Positions 12,235 to 22,287 of a stretch of 64,000 nucleotides of DNA are shown in pieces. Origin of the DNA: Leucocoprinus leucothites (lineage: Eukaryota > Basidiomycota > Agaricomycetes > Agaricales > Agaricaceae); assembly GCA_013368445.1 (NCBI GenBank), contig JAACJO010000017.1, positions 186,001 through 250,000 on the forward strand. The letters run 5' to 3'. Each line of letters starts with the position of its first letter. The stretch's first letter is position 1. Position numbers and translations under genes: made by a program. The notes below the pieces were generated by a model, which saw nothing but the letters and a program-made list of their open reading frames with translations, did no database searches and had not been told where the DNA came from.

Positions 12235-13061
12235 TCGCAAATCGTTTGGTTTCTGGATTTTTCTTGAATTTTGGTGTTTATCTGGTTACTGGTTTCTTGA
12301 TTTTGTCTTTTTGGCTTGCTGTTCGTTCAATTGTATTGGTCACCGTGCTTTCCTGTTGTACTGTTATCTGTTTTACTAGCTTTCTCGTGTCTCTATCGGC
12401 TCAGCCGAGTTCTTTTGTATCAATTGACTCTCAACCTTTAGGTACTAGTAGTAATTGCTTACCCGTCGTCTTCGTATCGTTCTAGGATATGCCTTTGTAT
12501 GGTCTATATGATTTATGAATATGCCACTATGCCCCCAATTCCTATAAACCTAGGGTAATGTCATATGACTTCTCTAAGTGAAATCAGGGATAGATACATC
12601 TAAGGGTACTGGGAAAGAGATGGAAGTGCAGGGAGTGGCTCTCTGAACGACTGTGACTCGCGCCTACCTCGTGTTTGTTCAACAGCTTCCACCCCCACTT
12701 GACTTCATCCCAGTCTGGAAGCTTATCATCGAGTGATGATCTGGATAGAAGATACACGCCTTGCTGTTACCGGCGCAGGAGTTAATCCAGCCCTCAATGT
12801 CCAGCATGACACCGTCAGGAATGATTAATGAACACTGAATAAACTAGCAGCAACAAATATCAGAAAACAAGACAAGACGTCCGAGGACTAAGCAACGTAA
12901 GTGATTAGAGTGGGTAAATGCGCGATGTTATACACTGATGAGTACAGACGGGGAATACATTACAGGCGGGTATCGAGACTACAATCAAAACCCAACCAAG
13001 AACCACAACGATAACCGAAAAACAGTGCCACAAGGCCTCAACTCTCTCGGTCCTCCAGTGA
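12235..13061. other. Convergent intergenic region
   Basis: This lies between the 3' end of the low-complexity gene (plus) and the SHMT stop (minus). T-rich sequence just after 12235 fits a 3'UTR. No coding sequence seen. Confidence 0.5.
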
Positions 13062-14910
13062 TCAACAGACCTCAAAGTAACCAGCAGGTTGCTTGAGCTT
13101 CGTAACATCGACGCCAGGTAATGGCCATTTCATTGCGAATGTGCGAACTTCTTGGCGTAATTGTTTGACTTGAACATGACCTTGGTTGCTCCCTTCCTGG
13201 CAAGTCGCCACACGAGCGAAATCCTTGAGGATTTTCGTTCCAGCCTCCTGCTGAAGAAGGCTAGCAAGCTGAATAGCACGATGAAGGAAACCCGCAACAA
13301 TTTTGATGGCGTCTTCATTCATATCCCGAGAAGTAAGAGCGGATGTACCCAAACGTATTCCATGCGGGGCATGGGCGGAAGTGTCATCAGAAACGGCAGT
13401 TTCTACGAAAATATCAAAATCTGCTCTTTCTGCGCTTTAATGTAGCATACTTACTATTTATCGCAATACCAAGGAGATCACAAAGCGCCTGAACTTTACT
13501 TCCAGTCAAATCTTGGGGTCGAAGGTCCCAAATGATGAGGTGGGTGTCAGTTCCATCAGTTACAAGCGTGTACCCGTAAGCTTTGAGCGCCTCCGCAAGC
13601 GTCTGGGCATTCAGAATAACCTGCTTCGCGTACGCCTTCCACTCAGGACGACAAACTTGAAGGAGGGATGTTGCAACGGCGGCAATAGTCTGTCAAAACT
13701 CAAATAAATTGGAGACCATCATATACTCATAAATTGATAAACCTACGTTATTGTGGGGGCCACTCTGGCATATCGGGGAAACGGTCTCGTTGATCCGCCT
13801 CTCGAGGTCCGGCGCACGGGGATGGTTCTTCCTGAAGAAAATGAGGCCCGCACGAGGACCTCGTAGTGTCTTGTGAGTGGTAGTTGTAACAATGTCACAG
13901 TACTCGAACGGGTCATTGACTTCTTGAGCAGCGACGAGGCCACTGAGATGAGCTATGTCGGCCATAACCCAAGCGCCCACGTTGTCAGCTACTTCACGGA
14001 TTGTAGCATAGTTCCAGTCACGAGGATAAGCTGAAGCTCCGCAAATGATGAGGCGGGGTCTGCATATCTTGGCTTGAGAAGCGAGGCTGATGTAGTCGAC
14101 CATGCTTGTCTCGGGCTTTACGGAATATGGATGAGATTCAAAGTAAACCGACGCTGCGCTGAGTTTTCTCTGAGCACTTGTCTACGTTTCAAGTTAGTCA
14201 GTGTGTACTTGTACAACAATCAGGTTTACGAACATAGTGCCCATGAGTAACGTGGCCACCGTCACACAAACGAAGTCCCATTAACCGGTCGTGTGGCTTG
14301 ATCAAGGCTGTCATAACGGCAAAACTAGAGGCAAATGTAAGAAAACGTCTCGGCAGCACGAAGGCACAGCAAAGCTACAAGCACTGACTTGGCAGTCTAA
14401 TAATACAGCATATTAGTTACATGTTTACAAGCCAAAAATCAATCTAACAGGCAAACTCACACTACCTGAATATGGCTGAACGTTTACACCCCACTTCTCT
14501 GGGTCAAGATTGAAAGCAGCAAGGGCACGCTTCTGGCAAAGCTTTTCGAGTTTGTCGATATACTCGGTACCACCATAGTAGCGGGCACTCGGAGTGCCTT
14601 CAGAATACTTGTTCGTAAAGATGGACCCGGTAGCTTCCATTGTAGCAAGGCCAGTCAAGTTCTTGTGGCGTAGGTTAAATCATCGGCCTCGTAATTCAAG
14701 AATGAGACACTGCACACCTCCGAAGCAATAAGTTCTAGGCCAGTGTACTGCCTCCATGTCTCCTGGTCAATCAGCTCCTTGACCTCTGGATCTAACTCGG
14801 CTAACGGGGTGTAAAGAGACCTATTCTATGTGACAGGTAAGTTTGACTGCAGTAAAACAAAGAGAAAAGGTATATCGACATACGTAGTCGGGGGTGCTGT
14901 CTGTCGCCAT
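13062..14910 (-). CDS. SHM2: Serine hydroxymethyltransferase, cytosolic type
   Basis: This PLP enzyme interconverts serine + tetrahydrofolate with glycine + 5,10-methylene-THF, supplying one-carbon units. Eight exons can be joined: 14910-14884, 14825-14718, 14661-14461, 14398-14391, 14324-14234, 14181-13747, 13689-13455 and 13402-13062, giving 481 residues, the usual SHMT length. Conserved blocks include [72 protein letters not shown], the PLP-lysine motif [15 protein letters not shown], and [12 protein letters not shown]. Exon 4 is only 8 nt, but it is required to restore the conserved S-x-ANFAV motif and the frame. The N-terminus (MATDSTPDY) starts directly before the conserved [12 protein letters not shown] segment with no mitochondrial presequence, so the protein is probably cytosolic. 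The splice at 14233 uses GTTCGT as donor. A TATA box lies about 60 bp upstream. Confidence 0.96.
14391..14398 (-). other. SHM2: 8-nt microexon of SHMT
   Basis: ACTGCCAA is flanked by ATTATTAG on the acceptor side and GTCAGT on the donor side. With the preceding exon ending AGT (phase 0) and the next beginning T-TTT-GCC, it encodes T-A-N within the conserved YSGSxANFAV block. Omitting it would shift the frame. Confidence 0.88.
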
Positions 14911-14970
14911 CGTACGCAGAGTCAAGGGGGTAAGGGAAAGGGGTGGCAAGGGCTAGGGATACCTCCCGGC

Positions 14971-14978
14971 TTTATATA
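14971..14978 (-). promoter_or_regulatory. TATA box of SHMT gene
   Basis: TATATAAA on the minus strand, about 60 bp before the SHMT ATG at 14910. Confidence 0.5.
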
Positions 14979-15741
14979 GCTCCCATGACGTCTACACGAT
15001 GCTATTCGGCCCCTGTTCCTGTTATCCTTCGAAAACCAGGCGATTGCGTAGTACGTTGAGTTACGGCTGTACTTAAACCGGCTGCCGGAAGCGCTCCTCT
15101 GTAAGCGCAGATTGCTGAACGAAGTGAAGGACTACTTCATAGAGGCCGAAAACCGGTGTCAGAGATCCCTGAGAGCCACAGGAGCCACTTCCTGAGCTAC
15201 TGATCTGTTAACTTCTCTTCTTTTTCTTCATGAATCGGGTTCAGCGCCTTTTAGATATGAGGTATCTCGGCATCGATTGTTCACCAAAACCGGAGTCCTG
15301 TCTCGTCATAAAAATCAATCCGCCACAACTTCACGCCAGCTTTGTACAAATGATGAAACCGAATCCAACATCTGTAATTCAGCTAGAACTCGAAAAAAAT
15401 GGTGACGTTCTGACTTGTGGCATACTCTCACGATAAGCACAACCCAGCTACACGTCTGTCCTAGCTCACTTGTACCTTCTCGGATGTGGTCCGAAAGCTG
15501 GATTGTTCAGGATCGGCGGGATTAAGGGCACATGGAATTCACGAAGATTGGAACAAAAGGGAAATGTTAGACCAAAGCCAGGGTAGAGTGACAGGTAGCA
15601 GGAGGCTACATAATTTAGCAACGAATTTCTAGTCCGAACATCAAGCTTTGTTTTGATACCACGTGACAAGATTGCTTTCACTGCCGCCGCCGGCTGCCGC
15701 ATCGTCTCATAAATAGCCAGCTTAATCTCCATGAATACATA
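14979..15741. other. Intergenic with an unassigned coding-like stretch
   Basis: This is the SHMT upstream region plus the 3' flank of the IKS kinase. Minus-strand sequence at 15466-15732 is open (MEIKLAIYETMRQPAAAVKAIL...) and looks protein-like. It could be an extra 3' exon of the kinase or part of an undetected small gene. I could not find splice sites that join it in frame to the kinase. Confidence 0.35.
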
Positions 15742-18571
15742 CTACGAACAACAGTGACCATAAGCACAACCTATCTTCATAGCTAAAATATGAAAAGCTA
15801 AGAATCCAACATGTCCAAGGAGCGTCATCTCCGAAACGGCGTCGACCATCGCAGCTCCAATCAACATCGAAGATACCCACAGCCGAGGAGAACCATACGA
15901 GTTCGAACACATGGTTGAGAGACTGAGAATCTACGCCATTGTTAAAGTTGTCCAGTCAAAGAAATGTCAGCTACACACCTTTCCCACCAAGACGGAGCTC
16001 TTCATAAGCCTGGTCAACGGCTCCCTATGCCGCGCAAGCAACCTCAGCACTCTCTTTCTCCACCGAGCTCTCAGAGTCGTCGCTTGGGTGTCATTCTGGG
16101 TCCCATCCACAGAGTCAAACGAGTCCGCGGGTGATGGTAGGCCCAAAATCGGTGACTTCCTCGGAGGAGTGGAACCAGAAGTATCATCACTATCTGAAAC
16201 AAACGCAATATCTCTGGTTTCCTGCAGTTGTTCTTGTAGTTCACCTTGAACGTCGGAGTCAGGACTCGACTCAATAATCGCGTCCATCCCGAAGGAATCC
16301 CGTTTTAAGGGAATAAGAGATGACAAGCTGCTAGGATTCAGATTTTCTTTGAGCGGATCAAGCTAGGAAAGCCGTCTTAACCAAGGCCGATGATCAAAGC
16401 TACTGGACATACTCACCTTACCCTCCTTGATAGCTTGCGAGATACGCCCACATGATGGCCGTGTATTGGGCACTTTATTCAACAACCCTTCAAGGAGTAT
16501 GAGGAAGTTACTAGATAACCGCCGAGCCTCAAATGCGGTGGCGAAGTCAGGATTCGCCCTGAATCTTTATGAATCTGTCGGCTTAGAGTCATCTTCGAAT
16601 CCAAGAGTAAGTCACATACCCAGGATAACTCCGCACTTCTTGTTCTAAACGTTCAAGCTTCTCCGATTCCCCAAGCCTACTCCGCCTTTCCGTGCGTTGA
16701 GGTCCGCTGAGGTCGTCATCCCTATCACCATCAGCAGCATAACTGAAAGGCAAGATACGTATGTACCTTCAGTCATGATGGCAAGGGACAGAAATATTGG
16801 ATCACACACCGGTATGGAAGTTTGAAGAACAGAAGCTTATGTAGAATCATGCCAAGCGACCACATGTCGGATTTAGAGTTGATTTCATATAAAACACCAG
16901 TATGTGGTGATGGTAGTGACTCGGGTGAGGAGTATTCCAGACTGAGTAGCGTTTGAGTTGAGCACACTAGATAGGATATGTACGATATACTTACGTTCCA
17001 GTATTTCCAGATCGAACTGGGTTTGACGCGATCATATCGCGCGAAGTACCAAAGTCAGAGAGCATCGCTCGCGGACTAAATCACAATGAAAGTTTGAGCA
17101 ACAGCTTGGGATGAAAATTCAGACACTCACATGAGTTTGCCCTCATCCCAGGTAAGGAGTACATTCCCTGGCTTTAAGTCTAAGTGAAGAATAGAACGAT
17201 CATGCTGAAAGGGAAGATGAACACTAGAAACAAGGGGAAGGTTGTCCGACTCACAAGAAAATGTAGGCCTTCCACCACATCACGGAACAAACTCTTCACT
17301 TCATCCGCGCTCAATAAATGGACGGCTTTCAATGATTGTGTTCTTCTCCCTGGAATCCTCCCGTTCGTAACAAGGGTCTCGCGTCGCATACGCTCTTGCT
17401 CCGCTGGCGAAGCTCGCTGATACGCTCGGAATGCACGAATCCGGGCAGAACGAGAATGTACATCTGGGATTGGTGGTAACATATCACTAGATGAACTGCG
17501 AGATTCAGGGACAGCAGTCGACGTTTCAGGAGTAGGTGACGGAGGGAAGGCACCGAAAGGGTTGATGTGCACATGAGGAGATCCACGACCCAGACGGATA
17601 TCAATGAAATCATCCAAGCTACCCCCTTCCGCCCATTGCATCAACACGTGAAGAGTTGGTACCCGTGGACCGAAGGAGGAAAATTGACAAGTTTCAAGCC
17701 ACGCGTGACTGAATTTTAATGAGTGAAGGCAGAGTCAAGGAAATAAAAGCGCGAACTGGTAAGTGATAATGTTGGGGTGGTGCAGCCTCTCTAGAAGGCG
17801 TACTTCGCGAAGGATGTTAAGCAGATAAGAGTGGGATTCTCCAACCGCAATCTTCTTGACCGCAAAGTGGCCTGAACGTGAATATAAGCGCTGAAGCCAT
17901 GCCTAAGATCTGTTGAGGACGAACCAAGTGAATTTCCGTCTAGCATATGCTGTATATCAAAGCTTCAGTATACGATCATGCAAGAGTACGAGGTACAGAG
18001 TTTAAAGGTCAAGAGCATTATATGATGGGTGATCCAACAAGCTCAAACTCGAATGCCAACATGTACTCACCTGGCACAAAAATACGGACCCATTAGCTCC
18101 CATACCCAGCTTGTATTCCTCCTGGAAGAAACGGTCAAAGTAACCTTCCGCCATCGTATTAGGAGGAAATGCTCGAGATGTTCCTTCCTCCTGAGACCCC
18201 GTGTGCTCATTATCTTCGTGGGCAGTCAATGGTGGTGGACCGGATGTGCTTTCATTAGCTACGGACAAAAGCTGAAAGTACTCGGGCCTGCGAGTATGCT
18301 GTGTCGGGTCGGCTGCATCATAATCCGTATGTTCTGACGTATCGTGCTCGAAACCATCGGGGAGAACACGCCTGCAATACGGGCAAGCGTTGTCTTGAAC
18401 GGTGAGGCCATGGTTGTTCGAAAATCGGCTAATGGAGAGTGCGTGGCTCTTCGGATTCCAGAGAACGACCTGGTTCGAAGAATGTAGAATAGGCTGCCAG
18501 TCTTGCTCCGATGCAGCAGGTAGAGCAATCATGCCTCTTGGAGGCGAGGGAAATGGACTTTCATTAGACAT
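15742..18571 (-). CDS. IKS1: IKS-type serine/threonine protein kinase
   Basis: A multi-exon protein kinase of the fungal Other/IKS family. The N-terminal region (from ATG 18571, MSNESPFPSP) has the W-Q-P-I-L and VVLWNPKSHAL strands and a Cys pair (CPYCRRVLPDGF), then a YFQLLS segment, before the kinase domain. Kinase motifs in order: glycine loop LGMGANGSVFLC, lysine GHFAVKKIAVGESHSYL, LLMQWAEGGSLDDFI, a Ser/Pro-rich insert (~100 residues), HDRSILHLDLKPGNVLL (HLD instead of HRD), MLSDFGTSRD, GTLEYSSPESLP and SDMWSLGMILHKLLF. The C-terminal tail is acidic and Ser-rich and ends in a hydrophobic stretch (LLGHVGFLAFHILAMKI) that could be membrane-associated. The end is uncertain: the last exon reads to a TAG at 15742-15744, or to a TAA at 15722-15724 if a weak intron is used. 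The substrate is unknown; yeast Iks1 is poorly characterised. The next kinase gene lies only ~310 bp upstream on the same strand. Confidence 0.85.
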
Positions 18572-18880
18572 GGACGTTATGTCAACTCTCGTTGGTGACA
18601 CCTAAGAAGGATCAGCTCTCCTTGTGACTTTCGCAGAGAGGATTAACATACAAGATTTTACCAGATCCTCGAAGTTCTCAAGAAGGCTTGGAGGATATGT
18701 ATATTGCAAGGCCTACACCGAGCTGAACCGGAGGACGTCAATCAGTAAGAGACGAACATGCTGAGCTTAACCCTCACGTCATGAGGAATTCGTGAGGAAT
18801 TATACGTTAATAGAGCTCACGTGCAGAATCTCACGAAAGCGAAATGTAAATTCAAATTGGAACTTGAACTGGGAAGCGTT

Positions 18881-20885
18881 CTACCCCACCCAGGAAATAA
18901 TATGTGCAATTTCTTCAATTGATATTTGTCGGTACACGCCATTCATAGCATCTCTGAATTTCGAGGGCGGCATGGCTTCACCATACTCATCCCTCGGCCT
19001 CCTATCCACTCTCCCGGAAAGAACTCTCAAGAACTCCAGAAGGGCCGGCCTGGATTCTGGATCCGCACTCCATCCTCTTTCCATCACACCCCAAATCTCC
19101 TCTGATAGACCAAATGCAGTATATGCTGCGCTGTTTCTATCCGGCACAGTTGGTCTTTGCCCCGAAATCACTCGTAGAATGACCGCAGCCGGGATCTTGG
19201 CAACTTCATAGAAAGGTACGTTGTTTGCAAAAACCTAGTATCTAGTCTCAGATGTGCACCCCTGAATTGACAGTACGCAGACTGACCTCGTAGCACACCA
19301 TGGATAGAGCATAGATATCGCTTTTCATGGTCGGGACCGCGTTGTCTTGCTGCAGCAATTCTGGCGCAAGCCATCCAACGGTCCCTCCATCTGGCAATAA
19401 CGTGCTTATCAGGGGCCAATTTCCCAAGCGCGATAATGTAACATTGGAAAGGCCAAAATCTGCCAGGCACGCTCGGCCACTCGCAGCGATGAGGATATTG
19501 GCCTATAACCACTTCATCAATAAGTGTTGACGGTTACTGCGGGCCATCACATTATCTCACCCCTTTCAAGTCACCATGGACAACGTGATTATCATGTAAG
19601 TACTGTAGCCCAGAAATGATATCTGCCAACTTGTATGCTTGTGAATGATGTTTGAACTCGGCTGTGCAGAACTTACCAGCAGGATGCGGTCAACACCTGG
19701 CTCTTCGTGAAGATATCCCAATAAATCTCCCCTTCCCATCCACGGAGAAACCATCGCTAATCTTCCATGCATGTCTCCCAGGCGAAATATACCATATAAG
19801 GGAAGTATATTGGGATGGTCCAAGTGAGCCCACAACATCCCCTCCCTAGAGAAAGCCTGTGTCTACCTATCAGCAAAGTCCCACTATCGAGCAAGTTTCA
19901 TACTTTGAGAGCCTTGTTGAGATCGGATCTTCTGAACAGCCTGACAACCTTGAGCGCTACGACCTGACCGCGAAAATTTCCTCGATAGATGTCGCCAAAG
20001 CTCCCCGCTGAATGAGGAACGTCGTCTCGTTTTATCCCATCCACCAGCAATGACTGTGGGTAGAGAAAGGAGTTCTGTGATAATCGCATGATTGATTTGA
20101 TCATGGATGATTTCGACTCCGGCTGTAGCACCGGGTGATCCACGAGCTATGCCAGATTAACAGTGAGTAGCCTTTCATATGACAGTTATAATGACATACC
20201 ATTGACATCAGGTCCAACAAAGCCTGTGCTTTTTCGCCTCGATAGGCTAGCAACTGGCGATACCGTGACTCGTCGGTGAAAACCTGCTCAAGGACTGCGC
20301 AAGCCTCCTTTCCAGCAACAAAGTACAGCTCGGACGTCTGTGCACCCAACTGACGACGCAGGTGTAATTCAAATGGTGCTTCTGGTCCGAAATACCGCTT
20401 GGTAAGCTCAGTATAAATATCTGCAACGACCAAGCGGAAAAGGTCTCGAGAAAGCTTGGCTAACTCGAGCCGTACAGGCTTCGCCTTCGATACAACAAGG
20501 AAATCGTCATCAGGGTTCCCGGGTATCTCAGGCGAGGGCGCTTCATCGAAGGCTCGATCAGTATTCAACAACATATCAAGAGGAACACGCACATTCATGA
20601 ACCCTCAGCCTTGTGTCCGCTTCATCTGCAACGTCCAAGGTATATGCTCGAATATGACGAAAATTGAACTTTGAAAATCTGTTATGAGATGCACTCTCCC
20701 GTCCCGCCGGAGAGTCAGTATCCGTAATTGCTGCCAGTTCCAGATAAGTCAACGTTCTTGATAATTCGAAGCATTTCTTTACCTTCTCCTGGAAACGTAG
20801 ACAAATATTCCCTAAGAATGTTATAAGAAGAACGCAATTCGGTTAATGAGGCCAGCTTCTGAGAAGAAAACGCAGAGAAAGACAT
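18881..20885 (-). CDS. Tyrosine-kinase-like (TKL) protein kinase
   Basis: A multi-exon gene whose C-terminal half is a complete kinase domain: glycine loop SAGSFGDIYRG, lysine VVALKVVRLF, HPNILPLYGIF, catalytic loop HDNHVVHGDLKGANILI (HGD), LADFGLS, GTVGWLAPELLQQ and SDIYALSMVCYE. The terminal helices end in ISWVG. The GTVGWLAPE and HGDLKGANIL combinations are typical of the lineage-expanded TKL kinases of Agaricomycetes. The N-terminal ~170 residues are helical (RDLFRLVVADIYTELTKRYF, YRQLLAYRGEKAQALLDLM) and resemble an adaptor-like helical domain; no function is assigned. The start at 20885 (MSFSAFSSQKLASLTELR) is supported by a good exon followed by GTAAAG. However, the junction to the exon beginning near FMNVRVPLDML is not certain, so the N-terminus may differ. 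Confidence 0.82.
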
Positions 20886-21912
20886 TTAATCGCGGACACG
20901 GCGCATACGGAAGCTAGGAAGGGAGGCTGGGGCGCAGCGGGCCTGTGCGCGCGCTCGCTAGTCGACTTAAATATCCCGGAAGTGGGTCGTCGAGTCGATG
21001 GTCCCATGGCTTGCCTCTAACCGAATTGTACAGTGATCTCTTTAGTCAAAGAGTGGTTCACGGAGTAGCATGGCGACAGAAGATGGAGAACTCTACTAGG
21101 TTACTAAGTCAACCCGTAGCAGTCGCTTGTAGGAGTTATTCACCACATAACGAAAAGGGCCGCTGAGCTTCAGTCTCCGTACATATTACGTTCTCGCAGA
21201 AAAGGTAAGCCAAAGAACGTACAATGCTAGTAGCAAATCGCCAGGATATTACTTGAGCACGTTGTACCCTCTGGCCGTAGGCATGATATAGCAGCTATAA
21301 TCGCTGATTATCGGAAGCCTTAGTCATTGATTAATGCATGATGAGTTGCAATCAAAGCTCGATGGCTATATTTAGGGTCGCCAAGGTCGAGCGCTTGAGC
21401 TCCCATAAACCGCTCCTGGCATATTAGAACGTTCGTGTTTAACAGCAATTAGGACGTCTCTATCGACCAGGCGTCTGGCTGGAGTAACGAGGCCACACCG
21501 CCCGCAACAACGCTTCGTCAGGCGGCAGTTTCTATCCAGTTAGCCTGAGCAACCAGTGAGTCTCGCAACCAGTGGAACGGAGAAGCTGTCACTAATATAC
21601 ATGACTCTCATATTCAGCATCAAAGCCCATCAGAACTTCGGATGGAACGACAGCCAAACGCCCGCAGTAGTACGATGGCCCGTAGAGCTGGGCTACAACT
21701 GGGACATACGCATCTATGGGATTAAACCTGAGTATAAACTGCGCGCCACCCACCAGCAAAGAAGATATCCGGGTGGTTCTAGTACCCCTCGCCTTTCTGT
21801 ACCGCCTCTTCTGCGATCAAAGCCAGGATAATCATCTAGACGCCGACACTGAGCAGATCATGTCTTGAAAAGCCCAAGTGGCGTTAGACTCTACCTCAAC
21901 TTCCTGTACTAG

Positions 21913-22287
21913 TTAAGCCTCGTACCTCAATATCAAATTTCGAAGACACATTATCACCTCAGGGGCTAGGTCTGCATCTCTTAAGCGGCAGTAATCTTGA
22001 CCTAAATACTTCAAGTTCTCATGCTGAGCAAACCCCGCATATTTTCTGATCTCATATGTCAACGATTCATTGAATTCATGGAAGTACGTAGGAGCGAAGA
22101 AGATCTGGTTGTGATTACTAGCATCAGCATGCAAGAATCCGAGCTGACAATGACTATGAATAACATCAAAGCAGATCCGAGGCCTCCGAGGCTCTTCTGC
22201 TTGGCCGATTTCTGATGAAGTAGGCGATAATGCCGGTGTGCCAAAGAGTATATAGGGCGACTGGATAGGCTCTCGATGTAAGCTCAT
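21913..22287 (-). CDS. Hypothetical small ORF, doubtful
   Basis: An ATG-initiated open frame of 124 codons (MSLHREPIQSPYILF... ending LRNLILRYEA). It is longer than most chance ORFs here and has balanced composition, but no motif, paralogue or splice structure is seen and it sits in an otherwise gene-poor tract. It may be a chance ORF or an exon of a decayed gene. Confidence 0.22.
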   Translation of the reverse strand: MSLHREPIQSPYILFGTPALSPTSSEIGQAEEPRRPRICFDVIHSHCQLGFLHADASNHNQIFFAPTYFHEFNESLTYEIRKYAGFAQHENLKYLGQDYCRLRDADLAPEVIMCLRNLILRYEA

